The translations under genes and the position numbers were made by a program. A stretch of 64,000 bases of DNA, from contig NZ_AQQP01000013.1 in assembly GCF_002210165.1 (NCBI RefSeq), forward strand, positions 98,233 through 162,232, in the 5' to 3' direction. The notes under the pieces were generated by a model. It saw only the letters and a list, made by a program, of their open reading frames with translations, was not told the DNA's origin and searched no databases. Shown in pieces: positions 26,021-34,009 of the stretch. Source of the DNA: Phaeobacter sp. 22II1-1F12B (GTDB lineage Bacteria; Pseudomonadota; Alphaproteobacteria; Rhodobacterales; Rhodobacteraceae). Position 1 is the first letter of the stretch. Every line of letters starts with the position of its first letter.

Positions 26021-27211
26021 TCAGTAGGTGTCCTTTGATTGAGCAGAGGGCAGGTCCTGTTCCAGCGCGGCCAGGATGCGCGCCGTATCGGCGCCTACGG
26101 TTGGTGCGGGGATAGGGGCGACCTGTGGGTGAGCCGCGAAACGCATCGGCAGCCCTGGAACAGGGACCGTGCCCAGGTCTGGATGCGGAAGGTCATGGAT
26201 CATGCCGCGGGCGCGCATGTCATCGTCCGACACCACCTCAGCGAGCGTGCGCACCGGGGCGCCCGGCACATGTGCGCTGCTCAGGGCCGCGAAAATCTCG
26301 GCGCGGGTCTGACTTGAGGTCCACGCCGTCACCCAGCCATCGACTTGGGCACGCCGCGCGCAGCGCGCGGGTCCCGCGGCCAGTTCGGGATCTTCGGCCA
26401 GATCAGGGCGACCCATGGCCCGGGTCAGCTGCTGCCAGTGGCGATCATTCAGGCACATGATGGCCACCTGCCCGTCGCGCGCCGGAAACAGGTCGTAGGG
26501 TGCGACCTTGAGCACGGCCTGACTGTTGCCGGCCCGGTCGGCGAACCCGTCAGGCGCCAGCAGATAGCTTGCGATATTCGACGCCAGCGCGTGGTGCGTG
26601 ACGTCCTGCATCGCGATCTGGACAAAGTCCCCGCGCCCTGTCGCGCCGCGCGCATGCAACGCCGCCATAATGCCACCAAAAAGGTGGATACCGCCCAGAA
26701 AATCGGTGATCGCTGCGCCGCATTTCACCGGCGGACCATCGGGAAACCCGGTCACCGACATCAGCCCGGTCAGGGCCTGAATAGGAAAATCCATCGCCGG
26801 CGCATCGCGATAGACGGAATCGGCCGCGTAACCCTTTCCTGACCCCATGACCAGGCGCGGATTGCGGGCACAGAGTGTTTCCCACCCCAGCCCCAGTTTC
26901 TCCATCGTACCGGGACGGAAATTCTCGATTAGAACATCGGCCGAATCTGCCAGCGCCAGCAGGGCGCTGCGCCCGCCCTCGGACCCCAGATCAAGCGTCA
27001 CGCTCTGTTTGCTGGAATTGAGCATCATCGCTGCGGGGTTCTCGCGCCCGCCCGCGATGCCGCGGATACTGTCGCCGCCGGGCGGCTCGACCTTGATGAC
27101 CTCGGCCCCCATGAGCGCGAACATCAGACCGCAATAGGGCCCAAGGTAGACCTGCCCGAGGTCGATCACCCGAAGACCGGCCAGCGGGCCACAATCGGGC
27201 GCCGCGTTCAT
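26021..27211 (-). CDS. CaiB/BaiF (class III) CoA-transferase
   Basis: 396 aa from the ATG at 27211, which overlaps the upstream crotonase stop by 4 bp; the longer open frame upstream is antisense noise. N-terminal GLRVIDLGQVYLGPYCGLMF and GAEVIKVEPPGGDSIR bind the nucleotide part of CoA, and ADVLIENFRPGTMEKLGLG is a family signature. The catalytic Asp is expected in GAAITDFLGG. It transfers CoA between an acyl-CoA donor and a free acid. It is one of five CaiB-type genes in the window, which suggests several CoA-swap or epimerase-like steps. Confidence 0.9.
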   Translation of the reverse strand: MNAAPDCGPLAGLRVIDLGQVYLGPYCGLMFALMGAEVIKVEPPGGDSIRGIAGGRENPAAMMLNSSKQSVTLDLGSEGGRSALLALADSADVLIENFRPGTMEKLGLGWETLCARNPRLVMGSGKGYAADSVYRDAPAMDFPIQALTGLMSVTGFPDGPPVKCGAAITDFLGGIHLFGGIMAALHARGATGRGDFVQIAMQDVTHHALASNIASYLLAPDGFADRAGNSQAVLKVAPYDLFPARDGQVAIMCLNDRHWQQLTRAMGRPDLAEDPELAAGPARCARRAQVDGWVTAWTSSQTRAEIFAALSSAHVPGAPVRTLAEVVSDDDMRARGMIHDLPHPDLGTVPVPGLPMRFAAHPQVAPIPAPTVGADTARILAALEQDLPSAQSKDTY

Positions 27212-27978
27212 GATCCGACAAAGCCCGGCGGGCGCTTTTCCTTGAAAGAGGCGACCGCCTCGCGGTGATCTGCGGTCTGCATGATATGGGCTTCGGCGGT
27301 TGCCTCGATCTCGAGATAGGTCGCGAAATCGCAATCCATGCCACGGTTCAGCATCGACTTGCCCAGCCCAAAGGCTCGGGTCGGCCCTTCGGCCAGACGC
27401 ACGGCCAGCGCATCGGCCTCTGCGTCGAGCGCGTCTTCTTCGTGGATTGCGTGGACGATCCCAAGGTCGTGCGCCTCTTGGGCATCGATCACCTGGGCCG
27501 TCAGGAACATCGCCTTCGCCCGCTGCGTCCCGACCGTCCGCGCCAGCAAGTAAAGCCCGCCACCGTCGGGCACGATCGCCACGCGCGCATAGGCCTGGCA
27601 AAAGCGGGCCGAGGGCGCGGCCAGGATCACGTCAGCCAGAAGCGCAATGTTGAACCCCACGCCAAAGGCCGGCCCGGCAACCGCCGCGACGACCGGCTTT
27701 TCAAGATCATATAGCATCCGGGTTACGCGGTGCTGTTGTTTCATGCGGTCCCGCATGGCCACAGGCGAAGAACCGGCGAAGGTGCTGATATCGCCTCCGG
27801 CGCAAAACGCGCCCCCGGCACCCGTGATCAACAGCGCGCGCACGCGGTCATCGTCGCGCACCTGGGTGACGATGCGTTCCATCTCTTTGCGTGCGTCTTG
27901 ATCAAGGGCATTCTTCTTCTCGGGAAAATCGAAAGTCATCCGACCAACGCTTTCCGAGCGGCTGTAGAGCAATGGCAC
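27208..27978 (-). CDS. Crotonase-family protein, PaaG/isomerase-like
   Basis: 256 aa from a GTG at 27978, picked because GGGAGGAGGAAG stands just before it; ATG codons further up lack an SD. FCAGGDISTFAGSSP forms the oxyanion hole region and AGPAFGVGFNIALLAD the second. The usual hydratase Glu residues are absent, but VPDGGG keeps Asp138 as in PaaG-type enoyl-CoA isomerases. It is first in the operon that runs through CaiB, two ACADs and a TRAP system to 19798. The divergent neighbour is the nitronate-monooxygenase-like gene, with 223 bp between. Confidence 0.83.
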   Translation of the reverse strand: MPLLYSRSESVGRMTFDFPEKKNALDQDARKEMERIVTQVRDDDRVRALLITGAGGAFCAGGDISTFAGSSPVAMRDRMKQQHRVTRMLYDLEKPVVAAVAGPAFGVGFNIALLADVILAAPSARFCQAYARVAIVPDGGGLYLLARTVGTQRAKAMFLTAQVIDAQEAHDLGIVHAIHEEDALDAEADALAVRLAEGPTRAFGLGKSMLNRGMDCDFATYLEIEATAEAHIMQTADHREAVASFKEKRPPGFVGS

Positions 27979-28201
27979 CGCTTCCTCCTCCCAGGAATGG
28001 GCTAGCATGGAACACGATAGGAGTGGCATTGAGCGACGGGCAATAGTCCGGTGCGGAAAATCAGACATGTGTAAAATTCACCCGTTCTGTGTATTTCCTT
28101 GCGGTCTGCTGGCACGTTTTTTCGGCTTCCCTTCCCATGCGCGCCCGTCACGGCTACGGGCCTCGGCACCCCCTGTTGAAACAGCAAAGAAGAAATAGAC
28201 A

Positions 28202-29167
28202 ATGTACTCCGACACCCCTCTCGGCCGCTTGCGCCTGCCTGTGATCTGCTCGCCCATGTTCCTGGTGTCCGGGCCGGATCTTGTCGTCGCCCAGTGCAAA
28301 GCCGGCGTCATCGGCAGCTTTCCGGCGCTGAACGCACGCGAGTCCGAAGGTGAACCGCCGCTGCTTGAAGCCTGGCTCAAGCGCATCACTGAAGAGCTTG
28401 ACGCGCACAATCAGGCCAATCCCGATCGGCCCGCCGCGCCATTCGCGGTCAACCAGATCGTCCATCGATCGAATGATCGGATTGAGCGGGACGTCGAAAT
28501 ATGTGCGCGCTGGAAAGTGCCTGTCTGGATCACATCAATGGGCGCACGGGAAGACGTCAACCAGGCGGCACATGAGTGCGGCGGCACTGTACTGCACGAT
28601 GTAATCAACAACAAATACGCCAGGAAAGCGATCGACAAGGGCGCCGACGGCCTGATCGCGGTCTGCGCCGGCGCTGGCGGCCACGCCGGGGCCTTGTCAC
28701 CCTTTGCGCTGGTTCAGGAAATCCGGGAATGGTTCGATGGTCCGCTTGCCCTGTCCGGGTCCATCGCGACCGGGCGCTCAATTCTGGCGGCGCAGGCCAT
28801 GGGTGCGGATTTTGGGTATATCGGATCCCCCTTCATTGCCATGACCGAGGCGGTCGCGTCGGAGGAGTACAAGCAAATGATCGTCGAAGGCGGGGCCGAT
28901 GATATTGTCTATACCGACTATTTCAGCGGCGTGCATGCCAACTATCTGAAACCGTCGGTGCGGGCGGTCGGTCTCGATCCGGACAACCTGGCCGGGATCG
29001 GCAACAAACTCGATCTGGCCACCGGCGACATTCGCCCCAAGGCCTGGCGTGACATCTGGGGCAGCGGTCAGGGGATCGGAGCGGTGAAAGAGGTGATGAC
29101 CACGGCGGACTACGTCGACCGTCTCGACCGGGAATACCAGGTCGCCAAAGATGCGCTCTGTTCCTGA
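28202..29167 (+). CDS. Nitronate monooxygenase-family FMN flavoprotein
   Basis: 321 aa TIM-barrel protein. PLGRLRLPVICSPMFLVSGP opens the barrel, CAGAGGHAG (His161 region) is the FMN/His motif of the 2-nitropropane dioxygenase family, and LSGSIATGRSILAAQAMGAD binds the FMN phosphate. In catabolic islands such proteins are often acyl-CoA or ring oxidoreductases, not nitronate enzymes; IpdC of steroid ring degradation is the known example. That role is inference from context. It is monocistronic, divergent from the crotonase operon, and ends 7 bp before a hairpin terminator. Confidence 0.88.
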   Translation: MYSDTPLGRLRLPVICSPMFLVSGPDLVVAQCKAGVIGSFPALNARESEGEPPLLEAWLKRITEELDAHNQANPDRPAAPFAVNQIVHRSNDRIERDVEICARWKVPVWITSMGAREDVNQAAHECGGTVLHDVINNKYARKAIDKGADGLIAVCAGAGGHAGALSPFALVQEIREWFDGPLALSGSIATGRSILAAQAMGADFGYIGSPFIAMTEAVASEEYKQMIVEGGADDIVYTDYFSGVHANYLKPSVRAVGLDPDNLAGIGNKLDLATGDIRPKAWRDIWGSGQGIGAVKEVMTTADYVDRLDREYQVAKDALCS

Positions 29168-29174
29168 CGAAAGA

Positions 29175-29198
29175 GGGCGGCCGGTTGCCCGGCCGCCC
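29175..29198 (+). terminator. Hairpin terminator after the nitronate monooxygenase-like gene
   Basis: Perfect 10-bp GC stem GGGCGGCCGG / CCGGCCGCCC with a TTGC loop, followed by ATCTGTTTCT. It separates two convergent units; the minus-strand PaaK-like gene ends at 29239. Confidence 0.72.
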
Positions 29199-29238
29199 AT
29201 CTGTTTCTGCGGTTGTCGCGAATGATCGAGACCCGATC

Positions 29239-30435
29239 TTAGCGGTCCTTTTGGTTGACGATCAGTTCTGCATTTTCGGGTAGTTCCGAAACAATGTTCA
29301 CTTCGTCGACACGAATTCGTGTATGCAGTTTGAAGTTTTTGGCGGCGGCTGCTTCCGCAGCAGAAGCGTCGGCACCGTCTTCCAGCACAAGCGAGAGGCG
29401 GATCATGTCGCGATCGTTCTCGCGCGTTACCACGGCCTGCGCGGCCTTTGCGCCCGGCGTGCCGATGACAACTTCTTCAACCACGCGCGGATAAACGAAA
29501 ATCTCGCGCACTTTGACCGCTGCCCCGACCCGTCCCTGCAATGCTGAAATCCGGCTGACGGTGCCATCCGCGTTGCTTTCCAGGGCAAAGGCGCTGTCGC
29601 CGGTGCCGAACCGGATCATCGGCCAGGTGGCATCGCGCGCGGTCACGACAACCTCGCCCGGTTCGCCATGGGCGACCTGTTCGCCGCTGACCGGATCGCA
29701 GATCTGCACCACGCGGTCGGGATGAACCAGATAGCCTTCGCCGCCATCCTCATAGGCGACAAGGCCTAGATCGGCGGTGGCATAGGCGGCCCAGGTGGAC
29801 ACGCCGTATTCGGCCTCGATCCGGCGGCGCTTGGCCATCCAGTCGCCCATCTCACCGCCGAGGAAGGCTGTCTTCACCTTCCATGCGTCGCGGCCATAGG
29901 TTTCGATCACCTTGTCCGCCAGCGTCAGGAAAAACGCGGTCGAGGCGCAGATCGAAGTCACGCCGGTTTCGACGATGATCTGCGCCTGAAGCTCGGTATT
30001 GCCCACGCCGCCGGGAATCACCGTGGCACCTGCGGCCTGTGCCGCTTCGTCGAACAGCAAGCCTGCGGGCACAAGATGATACATCCAGGTGTTCAGGATG
30101 ATATCCCCCGGCCCCACGCCTGCCGCCTTGAAAAGCAGGTCCAGGCCATGACCTCCCTCGCCCGAAAGGGCCGGCTCGAAAATTGGGCCAGGGGACACGT
30201 AGATCCGTCCAATATCCTTCAGATCCGAGGCAAGGAATCCGCCGAAAGGCGGGTTCTCGCGCTGGATCTTCAGAAGCTCTTCTTTTTTCATCACTGGAAG
30301 ACGCGAGAGGTCCGCCACCGATGTGACAGCTGCCGGATCGAATCCGGCAGCCGTAAATCGCGATTTCAGGCCAGGAGCTTTTTCGGCCGCAGCGGCATAG
30401 GCTTGAGCTATATCTTTGTAGATATCATCAGACAT
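29239..30435 (-). CDS. PaaK-like AMP-binding family protein lacking the usual P-loop
   Basis: 398 aa from the ATG at 30435; GAGGAGG fits this start better than the ATG at 30441. The fold of phenylacetate-CoA ligases is visible: DLSRLPVMKKEELLKIQREN at the N-terminus, AFLGGEMGDWMAKRRRIEAE and YGVSTWAAYATADLGL (the A5 region), and GEPGEVVVTARDATWPMIRF with GTGDSA (A7). The A3 loop, normally SSGTTGxP, is replaced by SPGPIFEP (81-88). Adenylation may be altered or lost. It is last in the operon starting with the transglutaminase-fold gene at 34725. A CoA-ligase, acyl-binding or scaffold role cannot be told apart from sequence. Confidence 0.8.
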   Translation of the reverse strand: MSDDIYKDIAQAYAAAAEKAPGLKSRFTAAGFDPAAVTSVADLSRLPVMKKEELLKIQRENPPFGGFLASDLKDIGRIYVSPGPIFEPALSGEGGHGLDLLFKAAGVGPGDIILNTWMYHLVPAGLLFDEAAQAAGATVIPGGVGNTELQAQIIVETGVTSICASTAFFLTLADKVIETYGRDAWKVKTAFLGGEMGDWMAKRRRIEAEYGVSTWAAYATADLGLVAYEDGGEGYLVHPDRVVQICDPVSGEQVAHGEPGEVVVTARDATWPMIRFGTGDSAFALESNADGTVSRISALQGRVGAAVKVREIFVYPRVVEEVVIGTPGAKAAQAVVTRENDRDMIRLSLVLEDGADASAAEAAAAKNFKLHTRIRVDEVNIVSELPENAELIVNQKDR

Positions 30436-30462
30436 TTCCATGCCTCCTCGTCCAATCTGGTG

Positions 30463-31272
30463 TTAAAGCGGGCAGTCCTTACGGAAGTTCGGCGCGCGCT
30501 TCTCGCGGTGCGACAACACACCTTCCTTGACGTCCTCGCTCATGAAGCCAAGCATCTCCAGCGCGGTCGACGCATCAAAGATCGGCCCGGCCTGGCGCAG
30601 CCAGTTGTTCAGCGAATACTTGGTCCAGCGAATCGCGCTTTGCGAGCCGTTGGCCAGTTCGACGGCTGTATCCAGCGCGATCTGCTGCAGCTCGTCATCC
30701 TCGACGCACATTGATACCAGACCGATACGCTCGGCCTCTTCGCCCGACACCGGCTTGCAGGTCATCAGATAGTATTTCGCCTTGGCCATCGAGGTCAGCA
30801 GCGGCCAGATAATCGCCGCGACGTCACCGGCGGCAACACCAAGGCGGGGATGACCATCGACAATCTTGGCCTTCTTTCCGGCGATCGAGATGTCGGCCAG
30901 GATGGCAACCACAAGGCCTGCGCCGGCCGCAGGGCCATTGATCGCGGAAATGATCGGCTTGTTGCAGTTGATGATGTTATAGACGAGATCCTTGGCTTCT
31001 TTCCACGTCTTCATGATCTCGTGCGAATTGCCAATCATGTTTTCGATCAGGCTGAAATCACCCCCGGCGGAAAATGCCTTGCCCGCACCGGTCACGATGA
31101 CCGAATTGATGTCTGGGTCACGGTCGATATCGATCCACATGTCCGTCATCTGGGTGTGGGTTTCGGCATCGACCGAGTTGAATGTCTCGGGCCGGTCGAA
31201 CGTGATGCGCAGGACGCGATCCGCCGGGTAGTCAAATTTCAGTTTATCGTATTTTGCATAACGATCCGACAT
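30463..31272 (-). CDS. Enoyl-CoA hydratase/isomerase-family protein
   Basis: 269 aa from the ATG at 31272 with a GGAGGA SD; the longer frame is rejected because it overlaps upstream control sequence and lacks an SD. FSAGGDFSLIENMIGN and NGPAAGAGLVVAILAD are the crotonase oxyanion-hole segments. KIVDGHPRLGVAAGDVAAI replaces the usual Glu-containing FGQPE region, so neither canonical Glu is evident; a related EchA subgroup has this GHxRLGVAAGD motif. It follows the canonical ACAD (28-bp gap) and precedes the PaaK-like gene. The reaction (hydration, isomerisation or hydrolysis) is open. Confidence 0.83.
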   Translation of the reverse strand: MSDRYAKYDKLKFDYPADRVLRITFDRPETFNSVDAETHTQMTDMWIDIDRDPDINSVIVTGAGKAFSAGGDFSLIENMIGNSHEIMKTWKEAKDLVYNIINCNKPIISAINGPAAGAGLVVAILADISIAGKKAKIVDGHPRLGVAAGDVAAIIWPLLTSMAKAKYYLMTCKPVSGEEAERIGLVSMCVEDDELQQIALDTAVELANGSQSAIRWTKYSLNNWLRQAGPIFDASTALEMLGFMSEDVKEGVLSHREKRAPNFRKDCPL

Positions 31273-31300
31273 GGTTCTATTTCCTCCGTGGGGTATTGAG

Positions 31301-32452
31301 TCAGCCAGGCAGTCCCAGGACGGCCTTGGACAGGATGTTTCTTTGGATTTCGTTCGATCCACCGTAGATCGTGGTAGGTCTGGCCTTGTAGAAACTCGCC
31401 AGAACATCGACACTTACGTTGCCGACCTGAAGCGGCCCGATGGAGCCGCCATCGGGACCGGCTGCTTCGATCATCAGCTCGGTGATGCGCTGGAAGCATT
31501 CAGTCACCCAAATCTTCAGCATGGACACATCCGCACCGAGCGTCTCGCCACGTTTGAGCTGATCTGCAAAACGGGCATAAAGCGCGGCATGATCTTCCAC
31601 ATCCAGTGCCGCCTGGGCAAAGCGGTCACGGAACACCGGATCGTCAAACGCGCCACGGCCACGGGCAAAGCTTTCAAGCTGTCCCAGAGCGTTCTGGGCC
31701 AGACTTGGCGAACCGATGAAAATGCGTTCGAAGCTCAAGAGAGCCTTGGCCATCGTCCAACCCTTGTTCAGCTCGCCCACGAGGTTCTCGCGGGGCGTCC
31801 GTGCATTGTCAAAGAAGACCTCGCAAAACTCGGTCTCGCCCGACAGGGTCGTGATGGTGCGCACCTCGACTCCGGGTTGATCCATCGGAGCGAGCAGGAA
31901 ACTGATGCCCTGCTGTTTCTTCGGCGCATCGGGATCGGTGCGCACCAGCATGAAAATATGCGTGGCGTCATGCGCCATCGTGGTCCAGATCTTCTGTCCG
32001 TTGATGACAAAGTCGTCGCCGTCAATCTCTGCGCGTGTGCGTAGGTTCGCCAGATCGGACCCGGCGCCGGGTTCCGAATAGCCCTGACACCAGATATCTT
32101 CGCAACTCAGGATACGCGGCAGCCAGTAATCTTTTTGTTCCTGGGTGCCGAATTTGATGATCAGCGGCCCGACCATCTGCACGCCCATGTCGCGGCCGCG
32201 ATTGACGCCCCAGCGCTGCTGCTCTTCGTAAAAGATCAGCAACTTGGCGGCGTTCAGCCCCATACCGCCGAATTCAGCGGGCCAGGCTGGCGCGACCCAG
32301 CCCTTGGCGTGAAGCTTGCGGTGCCAATGTTCGATCTCGGCGAACTTCGGTCGGTGCGGCAGGTGACGCAGCTCCTCGGGATATTCCGCCTCGAAGAACT
32401 GGCGCACTTCTTTGCGGAACTCTGCATCGGTCATAGCGCTCCAGTCGGTCAT
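31301..32452 (-). CDS. Acyl-CoA dehydrogenase, canonical subunit
   Basis: 383 aa from the ATG at 32452, coupled by ATGA to the upstream ACAD stop. GYSEPGAGSDLANLRT is the FAD loop, FVINGQKIWTTMAHDATH the beta-domain and YGGSNEIQRNILSKAVLGLP the C-terminus. It belongs to the FadE-type group seen in steroid and terpenoid pathways. Its partner gene 32449-33573 encodes a motif-less ACAD. Together they make the third mixed pair of the window. Confidence 0.9.
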   Translation of the reverse strand: MTDWSAMTDAEFRKEVRQFFEAEYPEELRHLPHRPKFAEIEHWHRKLHAKGWVAPAWPAEFGGMGLNAAKLLIFYEEQQRWGVNRGRDMGVQMVGPLIIKFGTQEQKDYWLPRILSCEDIWCQGYSEPGAGSDLANLRTRAEIDGDDFVINGQKIWTTMAHDATHIFMLVRTDPDAPKKQQGISFLLAPMDQPGVEVRTITTLSGETEFCEVFFDNARTPRENLVGELNKGWTMAKALLSFERIFIGSPSLAQNALGQLESFARGRGAFDDPVFRDRFAQAALDVEDHAALYARFADQLKRGETLGADVSMLKIWVTECFQRITELMIEAAGPDGGSIGPLQVGNVSVDVLASFYKARPTTIYGGSNEIQRNILSKAVLGLPG

Positions 32453-33573
32453 TGTGCTGCCCCCTCTGCTTCGCGTGCCTCGAACCATATCCGCCTGTGA
32501 TAGGCATCGTCGCCCAACCAGGCCGACAGCACCAGCGCCCGGTTCAGGTAGAGCCCGATATCGAACTCATCCGTGTACCCGACGGCCCCGTGCAGCTGGA
32601 TGGCGTCGCGGGTGATTTTCTTGGCGGCCGTGACGGCGCGCGCTTTGGCGCGGCTGGCAATCGGGGCCCGAACCTTCGGATCGGTTTCGCTGTCCATCTG
32701 CGCAAGCGCCTCCCGCACTCCGGCCTGCGCGACCTCGCACATCACGTTGAGGTCGACGGCACGGTGCTGGATGACCTGGAATGATCCGATCGGCTTGTCG
32801 AACTGCTCCCGCGTCTTGATGTAGTCGAGCGTGATCTCGAAGGCGCGCTCGCTCAGGCCGACAAGCTCGGCCGCGGCAAGCGCCGTTGCATCGGCGACAG
32901 CCTCGGCCAGTGCAGTGAGAACCGCACCGCTGCTGGCCAATTCCGCGGCCGGAGTTCCCGAAAACGAAAGCTCGCCCAGAGAGCTGCCATCCGCCTGCGT
33001 CTGCTTGTCGATGACAAGCCCCTGCGCGTCTGCCTCAGCCAGAACCAGAACCGGACCATCATCCTGTTCGGCCACGACAAGGAACCCGTGCGAACCGATC
33101 GCACCGACGACCCAGGCCTTGCCACCGGTCAGCTTTCCGTCCGCGTATCGGCAGGTCGCATCGGCAGGCGCCCCGTCGGGGCCGCGTTCCTGCCAGGCAA
33201 CCGCCAATGAAATTTCGCCGCCGATGAGCTGTGCCATCTTCGGATGATCCGGACAAAGGCGGCGCAGAAGGCCGAGGCTCAGACCGATCGTCGACACGAC
33301 CGGTTCCGGGGCAATCACACGGCCGACTTCCTCGGCGATGACACCCCCGGCGGCTAGGCCCATGCCAAGCCCGCCCTGATCTTCGGGCACCGCCACGCCG
33401 AAAACACCGGCCTCGGCGAGTTCCCGGACCATCTCCGCATCGAAACCGCCCCTGGCATCACGAAGTTTTCGGGCTCTGTCACTTCCGCCCGCCCGTTCAA
33501 ACAACGTGCGCGCGCTCTCGCGCAACAGGCGAAGGTCTTCTTGTTCGCTGGAAAGGATATCAGTTTGTGTCAT
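32449..33573 (-). CDS. Acyl-CoA dehydrogenase-family protein, degenerate (partner) subunit
   Basis: 374 aa. The start LLRESARTLFERAGGSDRAR and the later TREQFDKPIGSFQVIQH with QLHGAVGYTDEFDIGLYLNR fit an ACAD. The middle reads SLAVAWQERGPDGAPADATC, with no S/T-E-P-x-x-G-S-D loop. It is Ala-rich. It overlaps the MaoC gene upstream by 14 bp and the canonical ACAD downstream by 4 bp, so it is made together with its partner. Inference: beta-like subunit of a heterotetrameric ACAD. Confidence 0.87.
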   Translation of the reverse strand: MTQTDILSSEQEDLRLLRESARTLFERAGGSDRARKLRDARGGFDAEMVRELAEAGVFGVAVPEDQGGLGMGLAAGGVIAEEVGRVIAPEPVVSTIGLSLGLLRRLCPDHPKMAQLIGGEISLAVAWQERGPDGAPADATCRYADGKLTGGKAWVVGAIGSHGFLVVAEQDDGPVLVLAEADAQGLVIDKQTQADGSSLGELSFSGTPAAELASSGAVLTALAEAVADATALAAAELVGLSERAFEITLDYIKTREQFDKPIGSFQVIQHRAVDLNVMCEVAQAGVREALAQMDSETDPKVRAPIASRAKARAVTAAKKITRDAIQLHGAVGYTDEFDIGLYLNRALVLSAWLGDDAYHRRIWFEAREAEGAAQ

Positions 33574-34009
33574 TTTGTTTTCGCTGGATCATCACGGGGG
33601 TGTCGGTCGAAAAAACGACCTCGCCCTCGGGGTTTTTGGCGCTGAGCGTATAGTGCAAAACACCTCTGTCGGGCTTGCTTTTTGACGGTGTGACCGAGTT
33701 GACCGTCAGTTCGACATCAAGGGGTTCGTTCGGGTGCACAGGCCGCAGCCAGCGCAAATTGTCAAAGCCCATGCCGCCGATATTGGCAACATCGACCATC
33801 ATCTCGGTCATGACCGGCTTGAACACCTCAAGCATGGTCTGAAAGCCCGAGGCGATCAGGCTGCCATGTATGGCGGTTGCATAGTCTTCATCGGTGTGCA
33901 GCCGCTGCGGATCCCATTCCTTGGCAAAGGCCTTTATTGAATCCGCGCTCATCGGAGCGCTGCGAAAGCGATAGACTTGGCCCGGCGAGAAGTCTTCCAG
34001 ATACCTCAA
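33560..34009 (-). CDS. MaoC-like hotdog dehydratase
   Basis: 149 aa, single hotdog domain. FAKEWDPQRLHTDEDYA retains an Asp (33) and a His (38) in the hydratase spacing, although the Asn of the D-x-N-P-x-H motif is Gln here. GSLIASGFQTMLEVF forms the central helix. Predicted role: (R)-specific enoyl-CoA hydration in the step after the ACAD pair encoded next. Its start overlaps the transglutaminase-fold stop (ATGA). Some close relatives work as heterodimers, and the three MaoC-type genes of the window are all different. Confidence 0.85.
   Translation of the reverse strand: MRYLEDFSPGQVYRFRSAPMSADSIKAFAKEWDPQRLHTDEDYATAIHGSLIASGFQTMLEVFKPVMTEMMVDVANIGGMGFDNLRWLRPVHPNEPLDVELTVNSVTPSKSKPDRGVLHYTLSAKNPEGEVVFSTDTPVMIQRKQNDTN

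Noticed and set aside
24868..26115. 415-codon plus-strand open frame
   Set aside because: Antisense to a canonical ACAD; low-complexity, His/Gln/Arg-rich product.
28066..28082. ACATGTGT in the divergent region before the nitronate monooxygenase-like gene as a fourth CACATATGTG site
   Set aside because: Only the ACATGT centre is alike; spacing and core differ.
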